36,089 bases of DNA, from NCBI RefSeq assembly GCF_035645195.1, contig NZ_DASQNA010000005.1, forward strand, positions 1-36,089, written 5' to 3'. The translations under genes and the position numbers were made by a program. Positions within the stretch are counted from its first letter, which is position 1. Each line of letters starts with the position of its first letter. The notes under the pieces are model-generated. The model made no database searches. It was not told the origin of the DNA and saw nothing but the letters and a program-made list of their open reading frames with translations. Below, piece after piece: positions 23,017 through 32,173 of the stretch. The DNA is from Paenibacillus sp. GTDB lineage: Bacteria > Bacillota > Bacilli > Paenibacillales > YIM-B00363.

Positions 23017-23347
23017 TTGTCCCTTACAGACCGCCGAAAGAACCACCAACCGCCGAATAAGAAACATTTGTCGCTTACAGACCGCCGAAAGAAGCACCAA
23101 CCGCCGAATAAGAAACATTTGTCCCTTACAGACCGCCGCAAGACCCGCCAACCGCCGAATAAGGAACATTTGTCCCTTACAGACCGCCGCAAGACCCGCC
23201 AACCGCCGAATAAGGAACATTTGTCCCTAACAGCCCGCCGAAAGACCCGCCGACCGCCGAATAAGGAACATTTGTCCCTTACAGACCGCCAAAAGACCCG
23301 CCGACCGCCGAATAAGAAACATTTGTCCCTTACAGACCGCCGCCGCG
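23017..23347. repeat. 51-bp tandem repeat array B, about 6.5 copies
   Basis: Units start with TTGTCCCTTACAGACCGCCG at 23017, 23068, 23119, 23170, 23221, 23272 and 23323 (one copy has TTGTCGC, one has TAACAGCC). Each ends AACCGCCGAATAAGRAACAT. The copies differ mostly in the 15-base middle (AAGAACCACC, AAGACCCGCC). The region 22965-23430 holds only the terminator above, this array, and the terminator at 23361-23391. Open frames on both strands follow from the period of 17 codons (for example LIRRLAGLAAVCKGQMF on the minus strand) and are not taken as genes. It is the same family as the array at the window end. Confidence 0.95.
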
Positions 23348-23360
23348 CCCTCCCGAAACA

Positions 23361-23391
23361 AAAAAAAGCGACCGCCCCGAAGGACGATCGC
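23361..23391 (-). terminator. Terminator of the small acidic protein gene
   Basis: On the minus strand GCGATCGTCC (23382-23391) and GGGCGGTCGC (23368-23377) form a 10-bp stem with two G-U pairs around TTCG, followed by eight T residues. It lies 40 bases after the stop at 23431. Confidence 0.8.
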
Positions 23392-23430
23392 CGCCGCCGG
23401 GCTTCCCCGACGCTGCTCCCGGCTTGCTGC

Positions 23431-23697
23431 TTACTTCGCCTGCGCGGCCAACGCCGCCTCCACCAGCGCTTCGAACGCGTCGTCGTCCTCTTCGAGGAAT
23501 GCCTCGACCGCGTCGATATGCGCCTCGCTCCCCGACTCCTCGGCGAAATGGAGGCCGTAATCCCACGCGTCGCCCGCCTCGCTGAACAGCGTAATTTCGT
23601 ACGCCTGCGGATGACCTTCGACGCGGAAGCGCACCTGCCCTACGTACGAGCCGTCTTCGTGACGCTTCATTTCCGCCGATCCGATATCCAATTTCAT
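23431..23697 (-). CDS. Small acidic conserved hypothetical protein
   Basis: 88 residues, very acidic. It begins MKLDIGSAEMKRHEDGSYVG, with a beta strand pair including GQVRFRVEGHPQAYEITLFS and AWDYGLHFAEE. A C-terminal helix holds DAVEAFLEEDDDAFEALVEA. The ribosome binding site AAGGAGGG is 7 bases upstream of the ATG. It resembles short hypothetical proteins seen in Paenibacillus but carries no domain I can name. It lies 26 bases after the stop of the REC-PAS kinase, so it may belong to that operon. Confidence 0.7.
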   Translation of the reverse strand: MKLDIGSAEMKRHEDGSYVGQVRFRVEGHPQAYEITLFSEAGDAWDYGLHFAEESGSEAHIDAVEAFLEEDDDAFEALVEAALAAQAK

Positions 23698-23723
23698 ATT
23701 ATTATCCCTCCTTATCGTACGTG

Positions 23724-25421
23724 CTAATCATCCTCCGAGCGTGCCGCCCCGTGCGCCGCCGCCTGCTCCGCTTCCCCGTCGGTCGGCCGATAGATGGGCA
23801 GCCTGACGCTGAACACCGTGCCGAGCGATCCCGACGCGACCGCGATGCTGCCTTGATGCCGCTCGATAATGCTGTAGCAGAGCGCAAGGCCCAACCCGGT
23901 GCCGTGATCCTTCGTCGTGAAGAACGGCGTGCCGAGCTTCGCCAAATCCGCCTCCGGAATGCCCGGTCCTTCGTCTTTGACGTCGATGACCGCCTCGCCC
24001 CCGTCCGTATACGTCCGAATCGTCAACAGGCCGCCCGGCTGCATCGCTTCCAGCCCGTTCTTGGACAGGTTCAGCAGCACCTGCCGCATTTCCTTCTCGT
24101 CCACCCGCAGCAGCACGTCCTTCGCCTCGTGCACGACCGTCACCTGCTTCTCCGCCATGACGGCGACCGCCTGCAGCAGCGGGAGGATCGAATCGACGAT
24201 ATCCGCCATCGCGTGGACCGCGAAGTGGCTTTCCTTATTGCCCGCGAGCGATAAATATTCGGTAATGATCGAATTCGCCCGCAGCAACTCGGACAGCATC
24301 AGGTCGATATGCTCGCGCGGGAGCGGCTGCTCGCTTTTGCGCCACATTTGCAAGAAGCCTTGAATCGTCGTCATCGGGTTGCGGATCTCGTGCGCGATGC
24401 CGGCCGCCATCTCCCCGATCAAATTCAATCGGTCGAGCCGGTTCAAGTGCTTCTGCAGCGCGACCCGCTCCGAAATGTCGGTGATGACGATCAACTCGCA
24501 CGCCTCGTCGTTCACCTCGAGCATCTGCGTCGACAGCAGTCCCTGCCTCGTTTCTCCTTTGCTCGTGACGTATTCGATTTGGCGGGAGCCGAGCTCGCTC
24601 TTTTCCGACGACCGGATGCGAAGCGCGTCGCCGCCCAGCGCGTTCATCTGCTCCACGTTGTACCCCGACGTTTTCTCCCACGCGTCGTTGACGTCGAGAT
24701 ATTTGCCGTCGTGCACGCGGCGTATGGCGATCATGTTCGGATTCGTGTAAAACATCGTCCGAAACCGGCGCTGCGACTGGTAAATTTCCTGGTTCGCCTC
24801 CCGCAGCTGCTTCGTCCGCGCCTCCACCATCTGCTCGAGCACCTTCTGGTGCAGCAGCAGCTCCCGCTCCGCCTCGAGCAGCCGCTGGTTCACCCGCTCG
24901 ATCTCTTGATTGCGCTGCACCAGCAGAGCGTTCTTAAGCTTGAGCTCCCGCTGATGGCGGTACATGCTGACGAAATTTTCGACCTTCCAACGCAGTACGT
25001 CCGGATCGAACGGTTTGAAGATATAGTCGATCGAGCCGGAGAAGTACCCTTGCTTGACGTTCGTTTTCGATTTGTACGTGGCGGTGATGAAAATGATGGG
25101 CACCTGCCGGAGCTCCTTGCGCTCCCGCATCAGCATCGCCGTTTCGTACCCGTCCATGCCGGGCATCTGCACGTCCATCAAAATCAGGGCGAGCCGACGA
25201 AGATCGGAATTCAACACGTACCGCAGCGCGTCCTCGCCGGACGTTTTGCCGACCAGCCGATAGGAAGGAGACTCCAACGTCGCTTCCAAAGCCAGCAAAT
25301 TTTCCGGACGGTCGTCCACCATTAATATTTCCACGATTTCGTCCGGAACCATCGCGTCGCTCCTCTCGTTCGACATCGGTTCGACGCCTCTGTCGTTCAT
25401 CCTCGCGTTCATTTGCCGCAC
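23724..25421 (-). CDS. Receiver-PAS-histidine kinase (KinA/KinE-like core)
   Basis: 565 residues with an inverted architecture: the receiver domain lies N-terminal. The receiver (about 30-145) has Asp36/37, phosphoacceptor Asp83 in LILMDVQMPGMDGYE, Thr113 and Lys136. A coiled coil (about 150-220) is followed by a PAS domain (about 218-320). The kinase core has His344 in GEMAAGIAHEIRNPMTTIQG, N box NLSKNGLEAMQ, DEGPGIPE and GTGLGLALCYSI. The HEIRNPMTTIQGFLQ sequence resembles sporulation kinases that feed Spo0F. The start is GTG at 25421, chosen because AGGAAGGA lies 6 bases upstream. It is 12 bases after the cheR stop, in one operon. Confidence 0.88.
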   Translation of the reverse strand: MRQMNARMNDRGVEPMSNERSDAMVPDEIVEILMVDDRPENLLALEATLESPSYRLVGKTSGEDALRYVLNSDLRRLALILMDVQMPGMDGYETAMLMRERKELRQVPIIFITATYKSKTNVKQGYFSGSIDYIFKPFDPDVLRWKVENFVSMYRHQRELKLKNALLVQRNQEIERVNQRLLEAERELLLHQKVLEQMVEARTKQLREANQEIYQSQRRFRTMFYTNPNMIAIRRVHDGKYLDVNDAWEKTSGYNVEQMNALGGDALRIRSSEKSELGSRQIEYVTSKGETRQGLLSTQMLEVNDEACELIVITDISERVALQKHLNRLDRLNLIGEMAAGIAHEIRNPMTTIQGFLQMWRKSEQPLPREHIDLMLSELLRANSIITEYLSLAGNKESHFAVHAMADIVDSILPLLQAVAVMAEKQVTVVHEAKDVLLRVDEKEMRQVLLNLSKNGLEAMQPGGLLTIRTYTDGGEAVIDVKDEGPGIPEADLAKLGTPFFTTKDHGTGLGLALCYSIIERHQGSIAVASGSLGTVFSVRLPIYRPTDGEAEQAAAHGAARSEDD

Positions 25422-25433
25422 ACCCGTTCCTTC

Positions 25434-26276
25434 CTAAACTGCTTTATACAAACGGTGCACCGGATCGATCTCCTCCCAATCCGTCCGCTGCAATACGGCC
25501 TCACGGGTGCCGAGCGCCAGCGTGCCGCCGGGCGCCATGCTTTCCCGGAACAGCCGAAGTACGCGCGCCTGCAGCTCCGGATTGAAATAAATTAGGACGT
25601 TCCTGCACAGAATCAAATGAAACTCGTTAAACGAGTGGTCCGTGGCCAAATTGTGCCGCGCGAAGACGACATGCTTGCGCAAGGTCGGATCGAACCGCGC
25701 CTTCTCGTCGGCGACGGAATAATACTCGGAAAACGGGAGGCGTCCTTCCGCCTTCAAATAATTGCTCGTGTACAGCTTCATCCGGTTGAGCGGGAACAAT
25801 CCTGCCCGCGCTTGCTCCAGCGACGCGTCGTTCATGTCGGTCGCATAGATGGTGCCGCGGCCTTCCAAGCCTTCTTCCCGCAGCATGATGGCCATCGAAT
25901 ATACCTCTTCCCCCGTGGAGCAGCCCGCGTGCCAAATGCGGAAATTCGGCAGCTTCTTCAGCGCGGGCAGCACCTGCTTGCGCAGCGCCCGGAAGACGTC
26001 CGGGTCGCGGAACATTTCCGTTACGGGGATGCTGAAATCCTGCAGCAGCCGCTGCATCGCGGCGGGATCGCGCAGGACGAGCGACTGCAGCTCCGAGATC
26101 GTCCGAAGCCGCTCGGCCTCCATCCGGTGCTTGGCCCGCCTGCGAATCGAGTTCGGCGCATACTGGCGAAAATCATATCCATAGATGCGATACACGCCTT
26201 CGAGCAGCAGCTGAACTTCGATCTGCTCCAGAACGTCGTTCGCCGCTTCCGGTCCGGAGCCGTCGAAATCTTGCAT
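25434..26276 (-). CDS. cheR: CheR-type protein-glutamate methyltransferase
   Basis: 280 residues. The N-terminal CheR helical domain (LEQIEVQLLLEGVYRIYGYD, RMEAERLRTISELQSLVL) precedes the SAM-dependent catalytic part: DFSIPVTEMFRDPDVFRAL, HAGCSTGEEVYSMAI, IYATDMNDASLEQARAG, and FHLILCRNVLIYFNPELQ. The enzyme methylates glutamates of a receptor, but no chemoreceptor is adjacent. It is sandwiched between two kinases. The ATG at 26276 overlaps the stop of the hybrid kinase (TGATG), and AAGGA lies 5 bases upstream. A start at 26312 would extend it by 12 residues and is less likely. The target may be the hybrid kinase's sensor segment (inference). Confidence 0.9.
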   Translation of the reverse strand: MQDFDGSGPEAANDVLEQIEVQLLLEGVYRIYGYDFRQYAPNSIRRRAKHRMEAERLRTISELQSLVLRDPAAMQRLLQDFSIPVTEMFRDPDVFRALRKQVLPALKKLPNFRIWHAGCSTGEEVYSMAIMLREEGLEGRGTIYATDMNDASLEQARAGLFPLNRMKLYTSNYLKAEGRLPFSEYYSVADEKARFDPTLRKHVVFARHNLATDHSFNEFHLILCRNVLIYFNPELQARVLRLFRESMAPGGTLALGTREAVLQRTDWEEIDPVHRLYKAV

Positions 26277-29020
26277 CAATGTCCTTGTTCCTCCCCCTTG
26301 CTGTGCATCCATACGCGTAGCAGCGAAAGCAGCTTATCCAGCTTGACAGGCTTGCTCAAGTAATCGTTCGCCCCGGCCTCGAGGCACAGCTCCCTGTCTT
26401 GCTTCATCGCTTTCGCGGTCAGCGCGATGACCGGCAAATCGGCGAATCGCGGGTTCGCGCGAATCGCCTGCGTCGCCGCGTAGCCGTCGATGCCCGGCAT
26501 CATCATATCCATCAGCACGAGATCGATGTCGGAATGCTCTTCCAGCTTCTGCAGCGCGGAGCCGCCTTCTTCTGCGAACACGACCTCGTATTGATGCTCG
26601 ATAAGCGCCGCGGAAAGCGCGTATACGTTCCGAATGTCGTCGTCGACGAGCAAAATTTTGCCGCGCCGCGAAGGAACGGCCTGCTCCTGGGAAGGCTTGC
26701 CGCGCGGAGACTCCGGTTCCGCGGCAAGCTCCAGGCTTGCATACCCGGCCGCCGCTTCCCGCATCGCGACGAGCTCGAGCTTCTTCATCGGGATCGCGGC
26801 GGTGAACACGCTGCCGGCGCCCTCCTTGCTCGCGAGCCGGATCGTCCCGCCCAGCATCGACGCCAGCTCCTTCGAAATCGACAGTCCGAGCCCGGTACCG
26901 CCGTATTTGCGGTTCGTGCGGCCGTCGGCTTGGCGGAACGCTTCGAAGATGAGCGAATGCTTCTCGGCCGGGATGCCGATGCCGGTATCGCGCACCTGGA
27001 ACGCCAGCAGCGACGTGCCTTCCGGCAGCTTGCCGCCCTCCGTCTCGACGTAGACGTCCAGTTTGACGGAGCCTGCGTCCGTAAATTTGATCGCGTTCGA
27101 AAGCAGGTTGTTAACGATCTGCTGCAGCTTGCGCGGGTCGGTGATGAACACCCCGTCGTGAAGCTCTTCCGCGACGCGAACGTCGAAGGCGAGCCCCTTC
27201 TTCGCGGCCATGCCGCGGAACTGCCGCTCGACGTCGCTGACGAACTCGCACAGCGAGAACGGCTCCTCCGCGACTTCCATCTGGCCGGCTTCGATTTTCG
27301 ACAAATCCAATACGTCGTTGATCAGCGCCAGCAGCTCGTTCCCGGAATACAGAATCGTCTGCGCGTACTCCCGCTGCTTGTCCGACAGCTGACGCTCCGG
27401 GTCGTCCGCGAGCATCTGTGCGAGGATGAGCAGGCTGTTGAGCGGCGTCCGAAGCTCATGCGACATGTTGGCGAGAAACTCCGATTTGAACTGCGAGCTC
27501 GCCTGTAGCTCTTCCGCCTTCTCCATCAGCTCGCCGCGGATGACTTCGAGCTCGTGGGTGCGCTGCTCGGCGTAGCGGAACTGCTCCGCCAGCTTCTCGT
27601 TCAGCGACCGCAGCTCCTCTTGCTGCTGCTGAAGCTCTTCGGATTGCGTCTGCAGCTCTTCGACGTACGTTTGCGATTCGCTGAGCAGCGTTTGGATGCG
27701 CATATGATTCGAAATGTTGTGAAGCGATACGCCGGTCGCGCCGGTCGTCAGCTCCTCGAGGAACGCGCGAACGACCGGCTCGAACGGAGCGAACGAGCCG
27801 AGCTCGAGCACCGCCACGACGCTGCCCTCGAACGAAATCGGGAACAGCAGCAAATGCGTGACTTCGCTTTCGCCGAGTCCGGACACAACGCGGAGATGGT
27901 TCGCCGGCGCCTTCTGCTCGATGACGCGTCCGAGCGCGGCGCACTGGCCGATCAGCCCTTCCCCGCGCTGGAACGCCTCGGCGTACGCGTTGCAGCCCTC
28001 GCCTCCGGCGTAGGCGGCGACGCGAACGAACAGATCGGGTGACAGCGACGGATCGGCGTAATAGAGCGCGCCCGCGCTGGCGCCGGAGGCCGGCACGACG
28101 TGGGACAGCAGACGCTCGCCGAACGCGTCCAGCGTGCGGGCGCCTTGGCCTAAATTGACCGCCGCCGCGACGTTCGATTTGATCCAGTGTCCTTCCTCCA
28201 GCAGCCGCTTGCTTTCGGCCTCCAGCTGCGCCTGCGTTTCTAGGAAATCCGCCATCCGGTTGTACGCCTTGACGATGATCGCCAGCTCTTCCCCTTGGTT
28301 CGCTTCCATGCGCGGCATCGATTTGGCCGATTCGAGATCTTTCACCTTGTTCATGACTTCGGAAATGCTTCGGATGCTCCGAAGCGTGCTTCGGGCGACG
28401 CCGATCGCCGTCACGACCGACAGCAGCATCAGCGCCGCGAGGCCGTACCACACCCAATCTCGGACCATCCGGTGCTGGTCCGCCGTCGAGTCGACTTTGC
28501 CTTCCATCAAGCTTTCCTGATGCTGCGTGAATTCGTCGAGCTTCAGCTGCAATTCGTCCCGCACAGGAATTACATCCGAGCGGAGGAACTCCACTGCCCG
28601 CTCCTTCTCCCCGCTGCTCACGTATCGGATGTACCGGTCGGTCAACGCTTCGAATTCCGCGTAGATACGTCCGGCCTCTCGGTACAGCACAAGTCCGCGC
28701 TCCGTCGTGATGCGGCCCGACAGCTCGGAGTGGATCGCGCGCAGCCGGTCGCGCCCGACCGAAATCGTCCACAACGCCTCGTCCGGCTCCTCCTCCACCA
28801 GAAGCATCAGCATCGCTTCGTCCATGCCGCCGACCGTCGTCTGGATTTGGTGGGCTAACTCCACCTTCCTATATAAATCGCCGCCGATCTCCTCCGTGTT
28901 GTCGTTCATTTCCGTTATAGCGCCGAAAATCGCGAACGCGAATATCCCAAGGAAAACAATAATCGATGCAAAACCGAGATAAATGCGATACCGGATGCTC
29001 AAAGCCGCCAAGTCCCCCAA
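26276..29020 (-). CDS. Membrane hybrid histidine kinase (4HB-HAMP-GAF-HK-REC)
   Basis: 914 residues. Transmembrane helices lie at about 13-33 and 190-208 and bracket a helical extracytoplasmic sensor. HAMP (about 208-262), GAF (about 290-435) and a long Gln/Glu coiled coil (450-510) follow. The kinase core has His521 in NMSHELRTPLNSLLILAQML, N box SNAIKFTD, G boxes DTGIGIP and GGTGLGLSISKELA. The C-terminal receiver (about 787-905) has phosphoacceptor Asp838 in VLMDMMMPGIDGYA and Lys890. The receiver can relay phosphate to another protein. The start TTG at 29020 has a poor ribosome binding site, and a TTG at 29002 is the alternative. It heads the operon with cheR and the REC-PAS kinase. Confidence 0.9.
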   Translation of the reverse strand: MGDLAALSIRYRIYLGFASIIVFLGIFAFAIFGAITEMNDNTEEIGGDLYRKVELAHQIQTTVGGMDEAMLMLLVEEEPDEALWTISVGRDRLRAIHSELSGRITTERGLVLYREAGRIYAEFEALTDRYIRYVSSGEKERAVEFLRSDVIPVRDELQLKLDEFTQHQESLMEGKVDSTADQHRMVRDWVWYGLAALMLLSVVTAIGVARSTLRSIRSISEVMNKVKDLESAKSMPRMEANQGEELAIIVKAYNRMADFLETQAQLEAESKRLLEEGHWIKSNVAAAVNLGQGARTLDAFGERLLSHVVPASGASAGALYYADPSLSPDLFVRVAAYAGGEGCNAYAEAFQRGEGLIGQCAALGRVIEQKAPANHLRVVSGLGESEVTHLLLFPISFEGSVVAVLELGSFAPFEPVVRAFLEELTTGATGVSLHNISNHMRIQTLLSESQTYVEELQTQSEELQQQQEELRSLNEKLAEQFRYAEQRTHELEVIRGELMEKAEELQASSQFKSEFLANMSHELRTPLNSLLILAQMLADDPERQLSDKQREYAQTILYSGNELLALINDVLDLSKIEAGQMEVAEEPFSLCEFVSDVERQFRGMAAKKGLAFDVRVAEELHDGVFITDPRKLQQIVNNLLSNAIKFTDAGSVKLDVYVETEGGKLPEGTSLLAFQVRDTGIGIPAEKHSLIFEAFRQADGRTNRKYGGTGLGLSISKELASMLGGTIRLASKEGAGSVFTAAIPMKKLELVAMREAAAGYASLELAAEPESPRGKPSQEQAVPSRRGKILLVDDDIRNVYALSAALIEHQYEVVFAEEGGSALQKLEEHSDIDLVLMDMMMPGIDGYAATQAIRANPRFADLPVIALTAKAMKQDRELCLEAGANDYLSKPVKLDKLLSLLRVWMHSKGEEQGH

Positions 29021-29082
29021 TCGCTCACTTTCATCATAGTAAGACTAGCATATTTCGCCTTCTCTAGTGAATAAAAAGAAAT

Positions 29083-29112
29083 AAAAAAGGTCGCATATCG
29101 CGACCTTTTTTT
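29083..29112 (-). terminator. Terminator after the AlkD-like gene
   Basis: GGTCGC (29089-29094) and GCGACC (29100-29105) form a 6-bp stem around a 5-base loop with A-rich and T-rich flanks (AAAAAA... and TTTTTTT). It can work in both directions, and it isolates the AlkD-like gene from the kinase promoter. Confidence 0.8.
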
Positions 29113-29116
29113 AACG

Positions 29117-30208
29117 CTAAGCGCGAACTTCTTCAAGAGCGAACGAAACGGCGGCAAGCTCCGTTCCGTTGACGATCACCGCCGCCCGGTGCTCCCCCGG
29201 ATAATGCTTGCGCGTCGTCATGTCGCGGAACGACTGCCGGAACGCAAGACGCGTCTCTCCGGACGCGAATTCGCGTTCGGACAGCTTGAACACTTTGCGC
29301 GAGCGCGTCCCGTTCGCTTTGACATAGTCGATGGCGTATTCGACGCGCAGCTTCCGCGCGGCGCCGCCTTCGACGACCACATCGAACGCCCCCCGCAGCT
29401 CCCCGCCCCAGGGGATCGCGTCCGACTCCAGCGCGAGCCGCTCGACGCGTACGCCGGCCGCGTCGGCGACGCCGAACAGCGCCAGCGCCTCGGGCACGCC
29501 CTTCTTCAGCATCGTGCGGCACGCGTGCCGCACGATCCAATCCGTATGCGGATGCCGGCCGAGCCAACGCCGCGCGATGTCCAACACGAGCGTCGGATGG
29601 TCCTTCGAGATGTCGTTCAGATGGTTGGCGACGCTGCGGCGAACGTATTCCGACGGATCCGCCTTCAGCTTCTCCAGCACCGGCAGAAGCGGCGACGGAT
29701 CGCGCTTGAACGGCTGCAGCGCCATCCCCCACGGCAAGCGCGGGCGGCTGCCCTCGCTCGCGAGCCGGCGGACGTGCTCGTCCGCGTCTTCCGCCCAGTC
29801 GAGCAGCTGCGCGAGCATCCGCTCCCGGTAGCGCAGCAGGAACGGACGCACCGCGAATTCGCTGCTCGAGTACCGAGTCAGCCGGGCGAGCGCCGGAATC
29901 GAGCGATCCGGATCGTCTTCGCCGTATACCTCGACGAAGTCGGGAAACATGAGCTGCGGGAGCCCGCTGCCGCATCGGTCTGCGGCCGCGAGCACGATGT
30001 CGAGCGCGTCGGCGTACGCTTCCGGCAGTCCCGCCCGCAGCGCGGTCGACGCCCGCCGCATCCGCTGCTTCAGCGCGAGCTCCGCCCAATCGGGCGCGAA
30101 CACGCGGCCGAGGTAGCCGTCCGCGTCGAACGCCGGATAGACGGCCTTCACCCCGGCGCATACGTTTTCGAAGAACGCTAGATCATACACTTCCTTCAAT
30201 GCTTCCAT
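29117..30208 (-). CDS. DNA-alkylation-repair/HEAT-repeat protein (AlkD-like)
   Basis: 363 residues made mainly of helical pairs typical of the AlkD/AlkC HEAT fold: YLGRVFAPDWAELALKQRMR, FPDFVEVYGEDDPDRSIPAL, RLTRYSSSEFAVRPFLLRYR, RRSVANHLNDISKDHPTLVL and IVRHACRTMLKKGVPEALAL. The N-terminal 230 residues fit the DNA alkylation repair family, which excises bulky or alkylated bases. The C-terminal 110 residues (RKLRVEYAIDYVKANGTRSR) form a beta-rich extra domain seen in the Bacillota subfamily. The start has GGGAGGG 6 bases upstream. It lies beside RecQ on the same strand, but 56 bases separate them. Confidence 0.82.
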   Translation of the reverse strand: MEALKEVYDLAFFENVCAGVKAVYPAFDADGYLGRVFAPDWAELALKQRMRRASTALRAGLPEAYADALDIVLAAADRCGSGLPQLMFPDFVEVYGEDDPDRSIPALARLTRYSSSEFAVRPFLLRYRERMLAQLLDWAEDADEHVRRLASEGSRPRLPWGMALQPFKRDPSPLLPVLEKLKADPSEYVRRSVANHLNDISKDHPTLVLDIARRWLGRHPHTDWIVRHACRTMLKKGVPEALALFGVADAAGVRVERLALESDAIPWGGELRGAFDVVVEGGAARKLRVEYAIDYVKANGTRSRKVFKLSEREFASGETRLAFRQSFRDMTTRKHYPGEHRAAVIVNGTELAAVSFALEEVRA

Positions 30209-30264
30209 GAACGCCCTCCCTGCTCTCTCGCGGCTTCCCCCGGAACAGCCTTAGGCCGCGGGCC

Positions 30265-32055
30265 TTACTCTTCGTACGCGCGAATGCACTCGAGGAACGC
30301 CTGCCCGTATTTCGCGACTTTGTTTTCGCCGACGCCTTTGATGCCGAGCAAAGCTTCCTCCGTCCGCGGCAGCTTCGCGCACATCTCGCGCAGCGTCGCG
30401 TCGTGGAATATGGTGAACGGGGGTACCTTCGCCTTGTCGGCGAGCGACTTGCGCACCGCCCGCAGCGCGTCGAACAAATCGCCGCGGCCCGCGTACGCTT
30501 CGTCGTCCGCCCCCGCCGTCTCCGCGACGCGCGTAATGCGCTGGAACACGCGCTCCTGCCCCTCGAGCACCGCCACGGCGCGATTCGTCAGCGCGATCGT
30601 CGGATACTGCCCGTCCGACATCGCGAGATATCCGTCCGCGACGAAGCCGTTGAGCAAATTGACGAGATCCTTCTCTTTATATTGCTTCAGCGCGCCGTAC
30701 GTCGGCAGCCGGTCGAACCCGAACTGCCGCACCTTCGCGTCGTTCGCCCCGCGCAGCACCTTCGCGGTCAGGTTGATGCCGAACCGCTGGCGCATCCGGG
30801 CGACGCACGAGAACGCCTTCTGCGCCTCCTCCGTCACGTCGACCGCCTCGCGGTCGTCCGTGCAGTTGCCGCAGCGTCCGCAAGGCTTCGCCTCTTCGCC
30901 GCCGAAATAGCGCACGATGTACGCCTGCAGGCAGTCCGACGTATGGCAGTAATCGATCATCGACTTCAAATTGCCGTACTCGATCCGCTTGCGGTCTTCG
31001 TCGTACTCGTTTTGCTCGATCAGGAATTTCTGCGTGACGATGTCCTGCGGCCCATACAGCAGCACGCATTCGCTCGGCTCGCCGTCGCGTCCGGCGCGTC
31101 CCGCTTCCTGATAGTACGATTCCACGTTTTTCGGCAAATTGTAGTGAACGACGTACCGCACGTTCGATTTGTCGATGCCCATGCCGAACGCGTTCGTCGC
31201 CACCATCCATTTCAAATCGTCGTATTGGAACAGCTCCTGATTGCGCTGCCGCTCCTCGTCGGAGAGCCCTGCGTGGTAGCGCCCGACTTTGAGACCAAGC
31301 TTCTGCAAAAACTTGTGCGTTTCCTCGACTTCCTTCCGCGTGGACGCGTATACGATGCCCGACTCGTTTTTCCGGCCGCGCACGTAGCTTTCGAGAAACT
31401 CCTTCTTGTTGACGCCCTTCACGACCGAGAACGTCAGGTTGTCCCGCGCGTAGCCGGTCGTCACCCGATACGGGTCGACCATCTTCAAATGCGCGACGAT
31501 GTCCGTCTTTACCGCGTCGGTCGCCGTCGCCGTGAACGCCGCCACGACCGGCCGCTTCTTGAGCCGCCCGACGAGCCGGCCGACGTTCATGTAGCTTGGG
31601 CGGAAATCGTGCCCCCACTGCGACACGCAGTGCGCCTCGTCCACCGCCAGCAGCGGGATCGGCAGCTCCTCGAGCAGCGACAGAAACCGCTCCGATTCGA
31701 GCCGCTCGGGCGCGACGTAAAGAAGCGTATATTTGCCCGCCTTAATGTCTCTGAAGCGCTCGCGCACTTCCTCGGCGGACAGCGTGCTGTTGATGAACGT
31801 CGTCGGAATGCCGACCTCCTGCAGCGCGTCCACTTGGTCCTTCATTAAGGAAATGAGCGGCGACACGACGAGCGTCACCCCCGGCAGCATCGCCGCCGGC
31901 AGCTGATAGCAGACGGACTTGCCCGCCCCCGTCGGCATGACGCCGAGCACGTCCCGGCCCTGCAAAATGTTCGCGACGAGCTCCTCCTGCCCGTTTTTGA
32001 ACGAATCGTATCCGAAGTATCGTTTTAAGAACGTTGTAGCTTGCGTTGCGATCAT
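30265..32055 (-). CDS. recQ: ATP-dependent DNA helicase RecQ
   Basis: 596 residues. The helicase core has the Q motif FKNGQEELVANI, Walker A PTGAGKS (41-47), DEAH box AVDEAHCVSQW (138-147), motif III FTATATDAV and motif VI QEAGRAGRDGEP (316-327). The zinc-binding set is Cys370, Cys375, Cys392, Cys395, Cys398 (CGRCGNC). A winged helix (RQC) and an HRDC domain (about 515-596) follow. It unwinds DNA 3'-5' in recombination repair and fork restart. The ATG at 32055 follows AAAGGGG. An ORF extension to 32208 lacks a signal. It is divergent to the HxlR regulator. The length is typical. Confidence 0.95.
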   Translation of the reverse strand: MIATQATTFLKRYFGYDSFKNGQEELVANILQGRDVLGVMPTGAGKSVCYQLPAAMLPGVTLVVSPLISLMKDQVDALQEVGIPTTFINSTLSAEEVRERFRDIKAGKYTLLYVAPERLESERFLSLLEELPIPLLAVDEAHCVSQWGHDFRPSYMNVGRLVGRLKKRPVVAAFTATATDAVKTDIVAHLKMVDPYRVTTGYARDNLTFSVVKGVNKKEFLESYVRGRKNESGIVYASTRKEVEETHKFLQKLGLKVGRYHAGLSDEERQRNQELFQYDDLKWMVATNAFGMGIDKSNVRYVVHYNLPKNVESYYQEAGRAGRDGEPSECVLLYGPQDIVTQKFLIEQNEYDEDRKRIEYGNLKSMIDYCHTSDCLQAYIVRYFGGEEAKPCGRCGNCTDDREAVDVTEEAQKAFSCVARMRQRFGINLTAKVLRGANDAKVRQFGFDRLPTYGALKQYKEKDLVNLLNGFVADGYLAMSDGQYPTIALTNRAVAVLEGQERVFQRITRVAETAGADDEAYAGRGDLFDALRAVRKSLADKAKVPPFTIFHDATLREMCAKLPRTEEALLGIKGVGENKVAKYGQAFLECIRAYEE

Positions 32056-32095
32056 ACCGGTTCCCCTTTGCCAAATCGACCAATGCCGTTCTTGC

Positions 32096-32152
32096 ATTAT
32101 AACGCGGTTTCGGAAGATGCGGTACCCATGCTTCGCCGGTTTGGGGTATAAT
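32096..32152. promoter_or_regulatory. Divergent promoter region recQ / hxlR
   Basis: TATAAT on the plus strand at 32147-32152 serves the HxlR gene, and its complement ATTATA at 32096-32101 gives TATAAT on the minus strand for recQ. The -35 boxes are poor matches. No other regulatory signal was recognised in the 118-base spacer. Confidence 0.5.
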
Positions 32153-32173
32153 GCGGGTAACGAGGTGAAAACG

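Noticed and set aside
22648-23727. Plus-strand ORF of 359 residues across the GNAT gene end and array B
   Set aside because: It passes from a shadow frame of the acetyltransferase into the repeat array; the repeat accounts for its openness.
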